A program made the translations under genes and the position numbers. Positions 31,445-41,755 of a DNA stretch of 64,000 nucleotides are shown piece after piece (position 1 is the first letter of the stretch; each line of letters begins with the position of its first letter). Under the pieces are notes generated by a model. It was not told the origin of the DNA. It was given only the letters and a program-made list of their open reading frames with translations, and did no database searches. This DNA comes from Erythrobacter sp. KY5. GTDB taxonomy: Bacteria > Pseudomonadota > Alphaproteobacteria > Sphingomonadales > Sphingomonadaceae. The DNA lies in NCBI RefSeq assembly GCF_003264115.1, contig NZ_CP021912.1:186001-250000 (forward strand), given 5' to 3'.

Positions 31445-32167
31445 ATGTCAAAGATTTTTCCTGACGCCGCAGCTGCGCTCGACGGGGTCATCGCCGACGA
31501 TTTTCTTATCGCATCGGGCGGCTTCGGATTGTGCGGGATACCGGAACGGTTGCTCGACGCGATCCGCGACAGCGGCGTCACGGGCCTTACCTTCGCCAGC
31601 AACAACGCTGGTATCGATAATGAAGGGATCGGCAAGCTCCTGCGTACCAAGCAGGTTAAGAAGATGATCTCATCCTATGTCGGGGAGAACAAGGAGTTCG
31701 AACGGCAATATCTCGCTGGCGAGCTCGAAGTCGAATTCTGTCCGCAGGGAACCTTGGCTGAGCGTATGCGCGCAGGCGGCGCAGGCATCCCCGGCTTCTA
31801 CACCAAAACAGGTGTCGGCACACAGGTGGCAGAAGGCAAGGAACACAAGGAATTTCCCGACCAGGACGGCGTGATCTCGACCTACATCCTTGAGCGCGGA
31901 ATTTTCGCCGATCTTGCCATCGTGAAAGCCTGGAAGGCCGATGAAACCGGCAACCTCATCTTCCGCAAGACCGCGCGCAACTTCAACCAGCCGGCCGCGA
32001 CTTGCGGCAAGGTCTGCATTGCAGAGGTCGAAGAGATTGTACCAGCAGGCGCGCTTGATCCTGACTCGATCCATCTGCCGGGCGTATTTGTGAACCGCAT
32101 CGTACTCGGGGCACCCTACGACAAGAAAATCGAATTCCGCACCGTAAGAGAGCGCGAGGAGGCATAG
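31445..32167 (+). CDS. scoA: 3-oxoacid (succinyl-CoA) CoA-transferase subunit A
   Basis: The 240-aa alpha subunit of a family I CoA-transferase that activates acetoacetate by moving CoA from succinyl-CoA. Signature segments are FLIASGGFGLCGIPERLLDA, LTFASNNAGIDNEGIGKLL and FCPQGTLAERMRAGGAGIPG, then FYTKTGVGTQVAEGKEHKEF. The ATG at 31445 gives the expected N-terminus. It begins a tight cluster: scoA, a HAD-like lipoprotein, scoB, an S41 peptidase and a CaiB-type transferase. The two subunits are normally adjacent, so the lipoprotein gene between them is unusual. Confidence 0.95.
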   Translation: MSKIFPDAAAALDGVIADDFLIASGGFGLCGIPERLLDAIRDSGVTGLTFASNNAGIDNEGIGKLLRTKQVKKMISSYVGENKEFERQYLAGELEVEFCPQGTLAERMRAGGAGIPGFYTKTGVGTQVAEGKEHKEFPDQDGVISTYILERGIFADLAIVKAWKADETGNLIFRKTARNFNQPAATCGKVCIAEVEEIVPAGALDPDSIHLPGVFVNRIVLGAPYDKKIEFRTVREREEA

Positions 32168-32173
32168 CGGGTC

Positions 32174-33532
32174 ATGGAGGGGAGAAAGATTTACAAACTG
32201 GCGCTACTCGCCGGAGCGGCGACGATGCTGCAAGGCTGCGTCGCTGCCGTCGTGCCGCTGGCAGCGAGCGGCTTGATGGGTGTCAGCGTCGCAGACGGCG
32301 ATGACGAACCGACACCTGCAGTCGCCGGACCGGCCATCGACCCCAGCGTTATTGTCGAGACCAGGCCGACCAATACTGCATTGGCAGACAGTGGCTCCGC
32401 CCCTGCGCCTGAGACCAGCTCGACCGCCCGCATAGCCATGGACACCGAAGAGGCTGTTGTTGAGGCGCCTGCGCCTGCCGCGACCGTGACAAATTCGGTC
32501 GCGGCGGAAGCGAGCGTTGAGACCGCCCCATCGGCGTCGGAAGAGTTTGCCTCTGCATTTGCCGCAACCGGAGCGCAGGAAGCAACAAGCCCCGTCGCTG
32601 TCGAGGCCGCAGATCCGGTGACGGATGCAAGTGAAGAGGCCGCGCTGGCTGGTCCGATCGATCAAGCTGAAGCTGCTCAGGTGTCGGCACAGCCTTCCGC
32701 GTTTGACAATGCCCAGGTCCGCCGAATTGCGGTCGATTCCGAGGTAGCGCTTGCTGATACCTCGGCTGACACGCGATCGGTTTCCGCTTCCGAGGCAGCC
32801 GCAGCGCTTGCAACGGGAACGGCGGCGGGCACAGTTGCCGCAGCGACCGCTGCCCCAAGCGCGAGCCAGCGCCGAGCGCCTGCCCCTAGCGCGATCGCGA
32901 CCGCGCCTTCATCCGACGAGTCGCCCGTGATCCCGATTTCGGCGTCGGCCTCTTCGGCCGCTGACCCGACCGCTATCACCGCGCTGATTTCCTACGCCAA
33001 TCAGAGCAAGTTCGAGTTCAGACCCGGCCAGTCGCGCACTTCTGCGATTTTGATCGACCGGGTCAATCTCGAACCTGACCGCGCCAGTTGTGTTGGTATT
33101 CAGCCCACCGTCCTGATCGATCTCGACCCGAATGAAGGCACGTTTTCACCGCTCGATGCAGGGAATCCGCCTGCGGGTCTTGCTGCAGGTCTCGACCGGT
33201 TGCGCGCTGCGGGCGTCGCAATCGCATGGATATCGGGTGGAGCGTCTTCGTCCTCGGAGCTGTATCGCGATGCGCTTGCGCGCACGGGTCTCGACGAATC
33301 GGGAGCCGACCAGCTGCTGCTCATGCGCGGCCCCGACGATCGCAAACAGATCCGCCGCGAACAGCTCGCTCAGCAGACCTGCCTCATCGCCATCGCCGGC
33401 GATGACCGATCCGACTTCGATGAGCTTTACGACTACCTCCTCAATCCCGGTGATGCGGCGGTGCTTGAGCCGCTGATTGGTGAGGGCTGGTTCCTCATAC
33501 CCACCCCGCTTCTGTCCGAAAGGCCCAATTGA
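32174..33532 (+). CDS. Lipoprotein with Ala/Glu-rich linker and HAD-like C-terminal domain
   Basis: A 452-aa protein between scoA and scoB. The N-terminus is a lipoprotein signal ([12 protein letters not shown], Cys22). Residues ~40-280 are a low-complexity Ala/Ser/Glu/Pro stretch. The C-terminal ~170 residues resemble a HAD-superfamily phosphatase: [12 protein letters not shown] (DxD motif I, about residue 312), [20 protein letters not shown] (motif II region) and [14 protein letters not shown] (motif IV region). The enzyme identity is not known. The ATG at 32174 is 6 bp after scoA, and the TGA overlaps the scoB ATG, so it is translationally coupled to both. A link to CoA metabolism is not obvious. 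Confidence 0.65.
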   Translation: MEGRKIYKLALLAGAATMLQGCVAAVVPLAASGLMGVSVADGDDEPTPAVAGPAIDPSVIVETRPTNTALADSGSAPAPETSSTARIAMDTEEAVVEAPAPAATVTNSVAAEASVETAPSASEEFASAFAATGAQEATSPVAVEAADPVTDASEEAALAGPIDQAEAAQVSAQPSAFDNAQVRRIAVDSEVALADTSADTRSVSASEAAAALATGTAAGTVAAATAAPSASQRRAPAPSAIATAPSSDESPVIPISASASSAADPTAITALISYANQSKFEFRPGQSRTSAILIDRVNLEPDRASCVGIQPTVLIDLDPNEGTFSPLDAGNPPAGLAAGLDRLRAAGVAIAWISGGASSSSELYRDALARTGLDESGADQLLLMRGPDDRKQIRREQLAQQTCLIAIAGDDRSDFDELYDYLLNPGDAAVLEPLIGEGWFLIPTPLLSERPN

Positions 33533-34188
33533 TGACCGACCAACCGAAAGGCTGGACCCGCGACCAGATGGCAGCGCGCGCTGCGAAAGAGCTGGAAGAT
33601 GGCTATTACGTCAATCTCGGCATCGGCATCCCGACACTGGTCGCAAACCACATTCCCGAAGGAATGCTGGTAACGCTGCAGAGCGAGAACGGGATGCTGG
33701 GCATCGGCCCCTTCCCCTACGATGACGAGGTCGACCCCGACCTCATCAATGCTGGTAAGCAAACCATCAGCGAGTTGCCGCACAGCGCCTATTTCGACAG
33801 CGCAACGAGCTTCTCGATGATCCGCGGCGGGCATATCGACCTGACCGTGCTCGGCGCGATGGAAGTCGCTGAGAATGGCGACATCGCCAACTGGATGATC
33901 CCGGGCAAGATGATCAAGGGCATGGGCGGCGCGATGGATCTCGTCGCGGGCGTGAAGAAGATCATTGTCGTCATGGATCACACGAGCAAGGCGGGCGATC
34001 CCAAATTCATCCCCGAATGCACGCTGCCGCTGACCGGTACAGGCGTGGTGGACATGGTCATCACCAATCTCGGCGTGTTCCTGCGACCCGCGAAAGATGC
34101 AGGCTTCCAGCTGATCGAGCTTGCCCCCGGAGTGAGCGAGGAAGACATCGCGGCCAGCACGAGCGCAAGCTACGAGGTTGCCCTGTGA
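33532..34188 (+). CDS. scoB: 3-oxoacid (succinyl-CoA) CoA-transferase subunit B
   Basis: The 218-aa beta subunit that completes the CoA-transferase with scoA. It carries the catalytic glutamate in [20 protein letters not shown], preceded by [20 protein letters not shown], then [20 protein letters not shown] and [20 protein letters not shown]. The ATG at 33532 overlaps the preceding stop (TGATG); a TTG one codon upstream is also possible. Its TGA overlaps the GTG of the S41 peptidase gene. Substrate is acetoacetate by family; other 3-oxoacids cannot be excluded. Confidence 0.95.
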   Translation: MTDQPKGWTRDQMAARAAKELEDGYYVNLGIGIPTLVANHIPEGMLVTLQSENGMLGIGPFPYDDEVDPDLINAGKQTISELPHSAYFDSATSFSMIRGGHIDLTVLGAMEVAENGDIANWMIPGKMIKGMGGAMDLVAGVKKIIVVMDHTSKAGDPKFIPECTLPLTGTGVVDMVITNLGVFLRPAKDAGFQLIELAPGVSEEDIAASTSASYEVAL

Positions 34189-35681
34189 TCGGGGCGGCGC
34201 GCCGGACGCTTCTCGCGCTGGCCGTCGCTGCTGCATTCCTAACAGCACCTGCCCACCTCGCCGCTCAGATGCCTGAAGAGCGCGACTGGAGCGAAGCGCT
34301 GCGAAGCGATGCGCAGGCTCTGCACGACATGCTGGCAGAGCACCATCCCGGGCAGGTCGACGAACAGAACCCGGACTTTGCCAGGAACAACGCGGAGCAA
34401 CTGGCGCTCGCGCTCGAACGGGCGGAGAATGCCGATAGTTTTGGCGACTATTATTACGCGCTGCGCATTTACGTGTCCTCCTTTAACGACGGGCACCTCT
34501 CGCTCGGCGCGCGCGGAAATACTCCGAACAATTTCCAGTGGCCCGGCTTCGCTGCGAATTACGACAATGCGGGCGATATCCGGGTCACCTTTGCCGGCGA
34601 GCGATCACCTGCCCCGGTAAACGCAAAACTCGTCTCGTGCGATGGTATGACCGCTTCTGAATACGCCGAAGCGACCAAGGGAGCCATGTGGGGGCAGTGG
34701 TCGCTTGAATCGCAGCGGCGTCAGATCGGCAAATATCTCTTTTTTGACGAGAGCAGCGGTTACGTGCCGACAGCCGAGCGTTGTGTGTTCGAACATTCTG
34801 GCGGCCGATGGGATGTTGCGCTCGACTGGCAACCTATCACAACGGAGCGATTGCTCGAAATAGTACGTTTCGGGCAGTCGTCACGCCCTGGATTTGCCAG
34901 CAAGAGCACAGAAAGCGGCCTGCGATGGTTCTCAATGCCGAGCTTCAACGGCGACCCAAGCTCTGATGCGGCAGCAGAGTTGAACACGATGCTGGCCGAG
35001 ATGCGCACCGACCGCGGCGAGCTTTCTGATGCAAAAGCAGTGGTGCTGGATCTTCGCGGCAACGGTGGTGGATCGTCCGACTGGTCTTATCAGATGGCGA
35101 AGGTTCTTTGGGGAGAGGCTGCAATCGCAGCCCTCCCGAAGAAGGACCACTATGCCCAATGGCGCGTGTCGCAGGCGAACCTCGATCATCTTGTGACCAC
35201 CTATGAAAGGCTGAAGGAAGGCGGCGAGGTTACGCCAGAAATCAAGCGCTATCTGGAATCAGCGATCGCCGGCATTACCGCCGGGCTTGAGAGCGGCGCC
35301 GAGCTTTGGGGCGAGCCGAACTTTGACGACGCAAATGCGGACCTCCTCGACACAAACAGTTCCGAGCCACCGATCGAGGCACCGATTTATGTCATCACCG
35401 ATGGTCGCTGCATGTCGGCCTGCCTCGATGCAATGGACCTCTGGCTGGCATTGGGCGCGACCCATGTGGGCCTGCCGACCTCGGCAGACACGGTCTATAT
35501 GGAAGTGCGCCGATACACGTTGCCAACCGGTGTCGTAGGCGGTGTCTTGCCGCTCAAGGTTCATCGCGGGCGGGCGCGCGGGTTCAACGAGGCGCTCATC
35601 CCGGCCCACCGCTTCAACGGCGATATGACTGACAATCAGGCGGTCGAAGATTGGGTTTCGCAGCTCGTTCTTGCGCAATGA
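34185..35681 (+). CDS. S41 (tail-specific protease-like) family exported peptidase
   Basis: A 498-aa protein with a signal peptide ([14 protein letters not shown], cleavage about residue 29) and an S41 peptidase core: [20 protein letters not shown] and [20 protein letters not shown], where Ser (about residue 411) is the likely nucleophile. A PDZ domain is not evident, and the N-terminal part is helical ([20 protein letters not shown]), as in S41 proteins of unknown physiology. The GTG at 34185 overlaps the scoB stop (GTGA), indicating coupled translation. Why a periplasmic peptidase should be coupled to CoA-transferase genes is not clear. Confidence 0.8.
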   Translation: MIGAARRTLLALAVAAAFLTAPAHLAAQMPEERDWSEALRSDAQALHDMLAEHHPGQVDEQNPDFARNNAEQLALALERAENADSFGDYYYALRIYVSSFNDGHLSLGARGNTPNNFQWPGFAANYDNAGDIRVTFAGERSPAPVNAKLVSCDGMTASEYAEATKGAMWGQWSLESQRRQIGKYLFFDESSGYVPTAERCVFEHSGGRWDVALDWQPITTERLLEIVRFGQSSRPGFASKSTESGLRWFSMPSFNGDPSSDAAAELNTMLAEMRTDRGELSDAKAVVLDLRGNGGGSSDWSYQMAKVLWGEAAIAALPKKDHYAQWRVSQANLDHLVTTYERLKEGGEVTPEIKRYLESAIAGITAGLESGAELWGEPNFDDANADLLDTNSSEPPIEAPIYVITDGRCMSACLDAMDLWLALGATHVGLPTSADTVYMEVRRYTLPTGVVGGVLPLKVHRGRARGFNEALIPAHRFNGDMTDNQAVEDWVSQLVLAQ

Positions 35682-35719
35682 CTTGACCGGGCGCACCGCC
35701 TGACGCAGCAGCCAGAAAC

Positions 35720-36871
35720 ATGTGGCTCGATAATCCTCGCAATCCAAAAGCCCCGCTCGCAGGCTTCAAAGTGCTTGAGCTTGCACGCGTCCTCGCTGGC
35801 CCATGGGCTGGACAGATCCTGTCCGATCTCGGTGCGGACGTCATCAAGGTCGAAAGCCCGGAAGGCGACGGGACGCGCCTGTGGGGACCGCCCTGGGTGG
35901 AGCGCACGGGCGCAGACGGGGAAACACGGCGCGAGGCCGCCTACTATCACGCTGCCAATCGCGGCAAGCGTTCGATCATCGCGGACTTTTCAATCGAGAA
36001 CGACCGTGAGCGAATTGTAGAGCTGGCACGAGGGGCCGACGTTCTGATCGAGAATTTCAAGACCGGTGGTCTTGCGAAATTCGGCCTCGATTACGCATCT
36101 CTTTCGTCGATCAATCCCGCGCTCGTCTATTGTTCGATCACAGGCTTTGGCCAGACCGGTCCGCGCGCTCATGAGGCGGGGTATGACTTTGTCATTCAGG
36201 GCATGAGCGGCTTCATGTCCGTTACCGGTGAGCCGGGCGGTGTGCCGGTCAAGATGGGCATCTCGATCAGCGATCTGTCGACGGGCGTATATGCGGCGAA
36301 CGGCATTCAGGCCGCGCTTATTCAGCGCATGAGGACCGGCAAGGGGCAGCATGTCGACATGAGCTTGCTCGATTGTTCGGTCGCTTTGCTGGCGAACCAG
36401 GCAAGCTATCACTTTACCACCGGCGAGAATCCACCGCGCATGGGCAATGCGCATGCGCAGGTCGCGCCCTACGGCGTATTCCCGGTCTGCGATGGGCACA
36501 TTATCCTCGCCCCTGCCAATGATCGGCTGTTCGCGCGGCTTGCCGAAGTGCTCGGCCTGCAGGAACTTGCCAGCGATCCTCGGTTCGCGGGCAACGGTGA
36601 ACGCGTAACAAATGCTCACGAACTTGACGCGATCATCGCCGATGCGACAGCCTCTTGGTCGAAGGCCGATTTGATGGCCGCATGCAAGGCGAAGGGCGTA
36701 CCAGCAGGGCCAATCAACCATCTGGACGAAGTGTTTGCAGATCCGCAAGTGATCGCACACGGGATGCGGGTCGATCTGGGCGGGATGCCGGGAGTGCGCA
36801 GCCCGTTCACATTTTCCGAGGCCGAACTCGCCCTCGACCGGCCATCACCGATGCTAGGCGAAGACGACTAG
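35720..36871 (+). CDS. CaiB/BaiF (family III) CoA-transferase
   Basis: A 383-aa family III CoA-transferase that moves CoA between carboxylic acids. It shows LAGFKVLELARVLAGPWAGQ, LSDLGADVIKVESPEGDGTR, the catalytic Asp (about residue 185) in MGISISDLSTGVYAANGIQA, and the C-terminal KGVPAGPINHLDEVFADPQV. The substrate cannot be told from sequence. It starts 38 bp after the S41 gene and is probably the last gene of the scoA cluster. Its TAG stop overlaps the stop of the convergent DUF418 gene within CTAG (36868-36871). Confidence 0.92.
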   Translation: MWLDNPRNPKAPLAGFKVLELARVLAGPWAGQILSDLGADVIKVESPEGDGTRLWGPPWVERTGADGETRREAAYYHAANRGKRSIIADFSIENDRERIVELARGADVLIENFKTGGLAKFGLDYASLSSINPALVYCSITGFGQTGPRAHEAGYDFVIQGMSGFMSVTGEPGGVPVKMGISISDLSTGVYAANGIQAALIQRMRTGKGQHVDMSLLDCSVALLANQASYHFTTGENPPRMGNAHAQVAPYGVFPVCDGHIILAPANDRLFARLAEVLGLQELASDPRFAGNGERVTNAHELDAIIADATASWSKADLMAACKAKGVPAGPINHLDEVFADPQVIAHGMRVDLGGMPGVRSPFTFSEAELALDRPSPMLGEDD

Positions 36872-38067
36872 CTCAATCGCGCGGATATCCCGCGCCAGAT
36901 GCGCTCAAATGGGCCCTGACCAAACCACTGTATCAAGATCGGCGACCATGCGAGCATGGCTGCGATGGGTATGATGCTGAGCGCGAAACCCTGCGCCCTG
37001 CTCACTTCACCGAACAACCCGAGCCCCCAGCTCGCGAATAGCGACGCGAAGCTCAGCGAAGTCATCAGGTAGTTGGTAAGCGAGAGCCTGCCCACCGATG
37101 CAAGCCGACCAGTGATGCTTCCTTCCTGATCGAAGAAAGCCATGGCGAGCGCTGCAAAGCCAAGGCCCAGCAGCGTATCGAAGGGGGCTGACAGAACGAT
37201 GGCCGCTGCCCCTGCAAAGGCAGGCGCGAAATTGCTATCGGAAACCCACCATGCAAGGGCAAGAAGCGGCGGGAGCGCCAGCAATGCGCATATCGCGGCA
37301 AGGCGCTGAAGCCGGAAGGTGCGCCATTGGGCACTCAACATGCGATCCTTCCAAAGCGCCATGCCCAGCGCCATCGCCGCCAGATTCAGCGGTATCGAAG
37401 CTGCCAGCACTGCCAATTGAGAGCCGAACCCGTCAAGCCTGCGGGCTATCCTTTCACCCAAACCCTCTCGCCCGATTTCGAGCGCATGGTTGAGAGCCCC
37501 GGGATCGCTTCCGAATTGTCGCTCTGCAAAAAGCGCCGCATCGCTGCCGACCCTGCCGACATAAACATCGACCACAGCGCTGCCGAATGCGACCATTCCG
37601 CCCCCCACATGCAGCGCGACGAGCCCGATAGCGGTCGCATAAAGTGCGCGGTGGCCAAGCGGTGCGAGCAGAGGGATGGCGAGCCCGGCGAGCGCATAAG
37701 CGCGCAGCACATCATTACTCGCAATCAGCAAGGCATGGACAAAGCCAATCATGAAAAGCACAGCCATGCGCGCTAGATGGGGGCGCCAGATAGCATCGCC
37801 CGAACGCTCAAGCAGGATCAAGCAACCTGCTCCGAACAGCATCGCAAAAAGTGTGCGAAACTTGTCCTCGATAAAGACGAAACTGGCTGCCCAGACCAAG
37901 CGGTCGAGAGCGCCTTCCCCGCCCCAGACCAGCGGGTTGGCATAGGCCTGCACCGGCAGCGCGAAGGCGTAGACATTCATCAACGCGATGCCCAGCACCG
38001 CCAAACCGCGCAGGGCGTCCAGCTCGATGATGCGGCCGGTGTCGTTAGTAATGTCGGGCGCTGCCAT
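36868..38067 (-). CDS. DUF418-family membrane protein
   Basis: A 399-aa inner-membrane protein with about ten helices. The N-terminus IIELDALRGLAVLGIALMNV is typical of the DUF418/YeiB family and of related acyltransferase-3-like proteins, and the C-terminal SLTNYLMTSLSFASLFASWG and QGFALSIIPIAAMLAWSPIL segments support DUF418. Function is not established. It starts 18 bp after metK on the same strand and is likely the last gene of the prfA-prmC-DUF4167-lnt-metK run. Confidence 0.85.
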   Translation of the reverse strand: MAAPDITNDTGRIIELDALRGLAVLGIALMNVYAFALPVQAYANPLVWGGEGALDRLVWAASFVFIEDKFRTLFAMLFGAGCLILLERSGDAIWRPHLARMAVLFMIGFVHALLIASNDVLRAYALAGLAIPLLAPLGHRALYATAIGLVALHVGGGMVAFGSAVVDVYVGRVGSDAALFAERQFGSDPGALNHALEIGREGLGERIARRLDGFGSQLAVLAASIPLNLAAMALGMALWKDRMLSAQWRTFRLQRLAAICALLALPPLLALAWWVSDSNFAPAFAGAAAIVLSAPFDTLLGLGFAALAMAFFDQEGSITGRLASVGRLSLTNYLMTSLSFASLFASWGLGLFGEVSRAQGFALSIIPIAAMLAWSPILIQWFGQGPFERIWRGISARLS

Positions 38068-38085
38068 GACTTGCGCCCTAGCAGG

Positions 38086-39333
38086 TCAGCCCAGAGCTGC
38101 CTTCAACTCATCGACCAAATCCGTGCGCTCCCAGGGGAACAGGTCACCGTCTGCCTTCCGGCCAAAGTGACCATAGGCTGCGCTGACGCGATAGATCGGC
38201 TTGTTCAGGCCAAGGTGCTCGCGAATGCCACGAGGGGTGAGACCTCCGAGCTTGCCGACGTTTTTGATCGCGTCTTCAATGGCAGCATCGTCGATGTTTT
38301 CTGCACAGGTCCCGTGCGTGTCCACATACAGTGAAAGCGGCTCCGACACCCCGATCGCGTAGGCGATCTGGATCGTGCAACGCTTGGCAAGACCGGCGGC
38401 AACTACGTTCTTCGCGAGGTAGCGCGTGATGTAAGCGGCGCTGCGATCGACCTTGGTGGGGTCTTTGCCGCTGAAGGCTCCGCCCCCATGCGGACTGGCC
38501 CCGCCGTAGGTGTCGACGATGATCTTGCGTCCAGTCAGACCTGCGTCTCCGTCGGGTCCGCCAATGACGAAGCTTCCGGTAGGATTGATGTGCCAGATTG
38601 TCTCGTCCGAGATGAAGCCATCGGGCAGGATTTCCGAAACCACACCCTTCACATAAGAGTGCAGCTCGGCTTCCTTCTCGCCCTCGTCATAGCCCGGCGC
38701 GTGCTGAGTGCTGACCACGATCGCGGTGCAGGCAACGGGCTTGCCGTCCTTATAACGCAGCGTGATCTGGCTCTTTGCATCGGGTTCGAGGAATGGCGCG
38801 GCTCCCGAGTGGCGGTCCGTTGCCAGTCGCTCCAGGATCTTGTGGCTGTAATCGAGCGTTGCAGGCATCAGGTCTGGCGTTTCATCGCAGGCAAACCCGA
38901 ACATGATGCCCTGGTCACCGGCCCCCTCATCCTTGTTGGAGCCCTCAGCGCCCGCATCGACACCCTGTGCGATGTGGGCCGATTGTCCGTGGAGGTGGTT
39001 TTCGAAGTTGAGGGTCTTCCAGTGAAAGCCATCCTGCTCATAGCCGATGTCACGGACGGTGGAGCGCACGGCACGCTCGATTTCGTCCTTCGCGCCCGGC
39101 GCCCAGCCGCCGTTGAAAGCCCACTCCTCGTTCTTGTCGTCATACATCGGCTTGCAACGAATTTCGCCCGACAAGATCACGCGCTGCGTTGTCGTCATGG
39201 TCTCGCAAGCGACACGCGCTTCGGGGTCTTTTGACAGCATCAGATCGACGATGGCGTCGGAAATCTGGTCGGAAACCTTGTCAGGATGCCCCTCGGAAAC
39301 GCTTTCGGAAGTGAAGAGATAATCGCTGCGCAT
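38086..39333 (-). CDS. metK: S-adenosylmethionine synthetase
   Basis: A 415-aa methionine adenosyltransferase that makes SAM from ATP and methionine. Motifs include [20 protein letters not shown] at the N-terminus, [20 protein letters not shown], and the P-loop-like [19 protein letters not shown]. It is slightly longer than the ~390-aa average, as common in alphaproteobacteria. The ATG at 39333 is clear. lnt lies upstream on the same strand, and a hairpin occupies the 95-bp gap between them. Confidence 0.97.
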   Translation of the reverse strand: MRSDYLFTSESVSEGHPDKVSDQISDAIVDLMLSKDPEARVACETMTTTQRVILSGEIRCKPMYDDKNEEWAFNGGWAPGAKDEIERAVRSTVRDIGYEQDGFHWKTLNFENHLHGQSAHIAQGVDAGAEGSNKDEGAGDQGIMFGFACDETPDLMPATLDYSHKILERLATDRHSGAAPFLEPDAKSQITLRYKDGKPVACTAIVVSTQHAPGYDEGEKEAELHSYVKGVVSEILPDGFISDETIWHINPTGSFVIGGPDGDAGLTGRKIIVDTYGGASPHGGGAFSGKDPTKVDRSAAYITRYLAKNVVAAGLAKRCTIQIAYAIGVSEPLSLYVDTHGTCAENIDDAAIEDAIKNVGKLGGLTPRGIREHLGLNKPIYRVSAAYGHFGRKADGDLFPWERTDLVDELKAALG

Positions 39334-39377
39334 AGTTGTACCTAGGAAGGCCTCCCGTGACTCTCGTTCGTCGTCTC

Positions 39378-39407
39378 AGGTCACCTTATGCAGACATAAG
39401 GAAACCT
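39378..39407 (-). promoter_or_regulatory. Hairpin in the metK leader
   Basis: CCTTATG-CAGA-CATAAGG (arms 39384-39390 and 39395-39401; perfect 7 bp with tetraloop), extended by AGGT/ACCT (39378-39381 and 39404-39407) across a 2-nt internal loop. It lies in the 95-bp lnt-metK gap. It does not match the SAM riboswitch consensus sequences I remember. Regulatory meaning is unproven. Confidence 0.4.
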
Positions 39408-39428
39408 TTATATGGATGGCCATGGGCA

Positions 39429-41090
39429 CTAGCTGCGCTCAGACCGCAGCGCAAGCAATCTCGGCAGTCCAAGCCCCAGAATTGCAATGAGGGCAGCCCA
39501 GGTGAGCGCAAGCGCGTTGCCGAACCGCGCAAAGAGTGTCGGCGGCTTGGCAGCGGGAACGAAGCCCTCCACCTTGCCGGCGACCCCGGTCGGTATGCTC
39601 TGGCGAACGATGCCGTTTGCGTCGATCACCGCGCTGATCCCGGTCGTGGTTGCGCGCAGGACGGGCAAACCTTCCTCAATCGCTCGCATTCGGGCCTGAG
39701 CCAGATGCTGCGGTGGCCCCCAGCTTCCGAACCATCCGTCATTGGAAGGGTTGAAGAGGTAGTCGGGCCGGTTTTCCCGATCGACGACCTGCCCCGAGAA
39801 CACGATTTCATAGCAGATCTGCACACCGGCGAGCCCATGCTCCCCAAGGTCCAGCGTCCCCGGACCCGGCCCAGGCTGATAGGGCACTGTGCCCGCTGTC
39901 AGGCGCGCGAGGCCAATAGCACCCAGCCAGTTTTCCAGCGGGAGATACTCACCATATGGGACGAGATGCGCCTTGGCGTAATGGTGCGTGATGTCCCCTT
40001 CACCGTTCAGCGCCACGACCGAATTGCGCGCAGTTATCGCGCCCAGAACGCCGTCCGGGCGCATACCGATGTCGAGGTTTACAACGCCGGTCAGCAGCGT
40101 CGTGTCATCGCCAAGCACCCGCCCGATCCGCTCCCGCGCAAGCGTCGGGTTCGCAGCATAGGTTGTCGCGCGATAATACCGGTCGGGGTAGCCTTCTTCG
40201 AGATAATCGGGGATCGCGCTCTCCGGCCACAGGACGAGGCGCGAAGTGTCGTTGCCGGGCCGGGTCAGATCCGCGGTGCGCTGGAACTGCTCTTCGAACT
40301 TGGTCCCGTCATTGATCTCGTCCTGCGGGATCAGGGGCTGGACAAGAGTGTAGGCAATGTCGGAGTTGTCCATGGTTCGATGCGGCACAATCATGGGCCC
40401 AACGATCACCGCTATGCTGAAACCGACAAGCGCGATTGCCCGGTGCCACTTTGACGGCATGGGACGCGTGGCGAGCCACAAGAAGATCGCCGCAACCAAG
40501 ATCGCCAGCCCCGACAAGGCATAGGTGCCAAGCCAGGGAAGAAGCCGTGCGACGCCTTGCGCATCCCAATTGCCAAGCAGCATCAGCCCGAGGGGCGGCC
40601 ATGGATAGCCTGTGAAAACCCAGCTTCTCAGCCATTCGGTGACGATCCAGCCAGCCGCAAACACCGCTCCGAATGCAAGCGGCCCTGAACGCTTTGCCGC
40701 CAGATGCGCCGCCAGCGCAGCCAGCGCCGGATAGACCGCCAGATAGACGCACAGCAGCGGAACGGCCGCCCAGCCGAGCACTTCGGGCATCTTCGCCTGA
40801 TAAGTGAAAGCGGTGGCAATCCAGTTGTTGGCAAGCGTTAGATGCGCCCACCCGAACATCCAGCCGCGCCATGCTGCGCCTTTCCAGGTCGGCGCGGCAT
40901 GAACGTGCGCCGCGAACAGCGTCAGCGCTGGAAGCGCGATCCACCATGCATGAAGCGGAGGAAATCCGCAGGCCGCGACCAGCCCAAGCAAGGCCGCGCT
41001 CAACCCCGGCCAGCGTGAGGCGAAGGACGCCGCCCGCGCGCTCAGACCCGCCAGAGTGCCATTATCGGTATCCAGCGCCGGACCGGCCAT
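39429..41090 (-). CDS. lnt: Apolipoprotein N-acyltransferase
   Basis: A 553-aa inner-membrane enzyme that adds the third acyl chain to lipoproteins. The N-terminal ~230 residues hold about six to seven membrane helices. The periplasmic nitrilase-like domain carries the catalytic triad: Glu290 in LVLWPESAIP, Lys373 in HHYAKAHLVPYGEYLP and Cys426 in GVQICYEIVF. A final helix (LTWAALIAILGLGLPRLLAL) is present. The several lipoproteins in this window would be its substrates. It lies between DUF4167 and metK, all on the minus strand. Confidence 0.96.
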   Translation of the reverse strand: MAGPALDTDNGTLAGLSARAASFASRWPGLSAALLGLVAACGFPPLHAWWIALPALTLFAAHVHAAPTWKGAAWRGWMFGWAHLTLANNWIATAFTYQAKMPEVLGWAAVPLLCVYLAVYPALAALAAHLAAKRSGPLAFGAVFAAGWIVTEWLRSWVFTGYPWPPLGLMLLGNWDAQGVARLLPWLGTYALSGLAILVAAIFLWLATRPMPSKWHRAIALVGFSIAVIVGPMIVPHRTMDNSDIAYTLVQPLIPQDEINDGTKFEEQFQRTADLTRPGNDTSRLVLWPESAIPDYLEEGYPDRYYRATTYAANPTLARERIGRVLGDDTTLLTGVVNLDIGMRPDGVLGAITARNSVVALNGEGDITHHYAKAHLVPYGEYLPLENWLGAIGLARLTAGTVPYQPGPGPGTLDLGEHGLAGVQICYEIVFSGQVVDRENRPDYLFNPSNDGWFGSWGPPQHLAQARMRAIEEGLPVLRATTTGISAVIDANGIVRQSIPTGVAGKVEGFVPAAKPPTLFARFGNALALTWAALIAILGLGLPRLLALRSERS

Positions 41091-41122
41091 CCCTCGTCGA
41101 TCCTCGATCGGTCGGCTTGGAA

Positions 41123-41755
41123 TTAGCCTACCGCTTCGAGGCTATCGTCGTCGTCCGACGCACTCGATGCGCTGATTGACGGCGGCAGAACGGACGAATC
41201 GATCTCACCTTCGCCTGCGCCCTCATCGCTCTTGCGACGCGGCTTGCGGCGCGGCTTGTCGCCCGTGTCTTCCGACTTGGGCTTGCGGGCACGGCGCTTG
41301 GGCTTGGGCTGCTCTTCTTCGGAGTCGACCTCTTCGCCTTCCACGCCCTGTTCGCCTTCTTCGTACGATTCGTCATCGCGCGATTCATGCTCGTCCCGAC
41401 GGTTGCGCGAGCGACGGCTGTTCTTGCGGCTGTTGTTGCCGTCATCCTCGTCGCTGTCGTCGTTCGCCTGCCCACGATCGTCGCCTCTGCCGTCGTTACG
41501 CTTGGCGCGCGCTTCGTCCTGGCGAGCCTTGTTGTCGGCGATCACGCGGAAATAGTGGTCGGCGAACTGCAGGTAGTATTCGGCCTGAACCCGGTCGCCA
41601 TTGTGCTGTGCGTCCTGAGCAAGCTTCTTGTACTTGTCGAGAAGCTGCGGCGCGTTGCCACGTGCACGGCTGTCGATCCGGTTCTGATTGTTCGCGCCGC
41701 CCTGATTGTTGCGATTTCCGCGACCGCGGCGACGATTGTTGCGATTGTTATTCAA
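41123..41755 (-). CDS. DUF4167 protein (basic, RNA-binding-like N-terminus)
   Basis: A 210-aa protein found widely in alphaproteobacteria. It begins with an Asn/Arg/Gly-rich tract (NNNRNNRRRGRGNRNNQGG), followed by the conserved DUF4167 core APQLLDKYKKLAQDAQHNGD and EYYLQFADHYFRVIADNKAR, then a low-complexity acidic-basic tail with KPKRRARKPK. The RG-rich start suggests RNA binding, but function is unknown. I take the TTG at 41755 because the RNN-rich start is diagnostic and no in-frame ATG precedes it. The TTG overlaps the stop of a 21-codon upstream ORF. Confidence 0.85.
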   Translation of the reverse strand: MNNNRNNRRRGRGNRNNQGGANNQNRIDSRARGNAPQLLDKYKKLAQDAQHNGDRVQAEYYLQFADHYFRVIADNKARQDEARAKRNDGRGDDRGQANDDSDEDDGNNSRKNSRRSRNRRDEHESRDDESYEEGEQGVEGEEVDSEEEQPKPKRRARKPKSEDTGDKPRRKPRRKSDEGAGEGEIDSSVLPPSISASSASDDDDSLEAVG

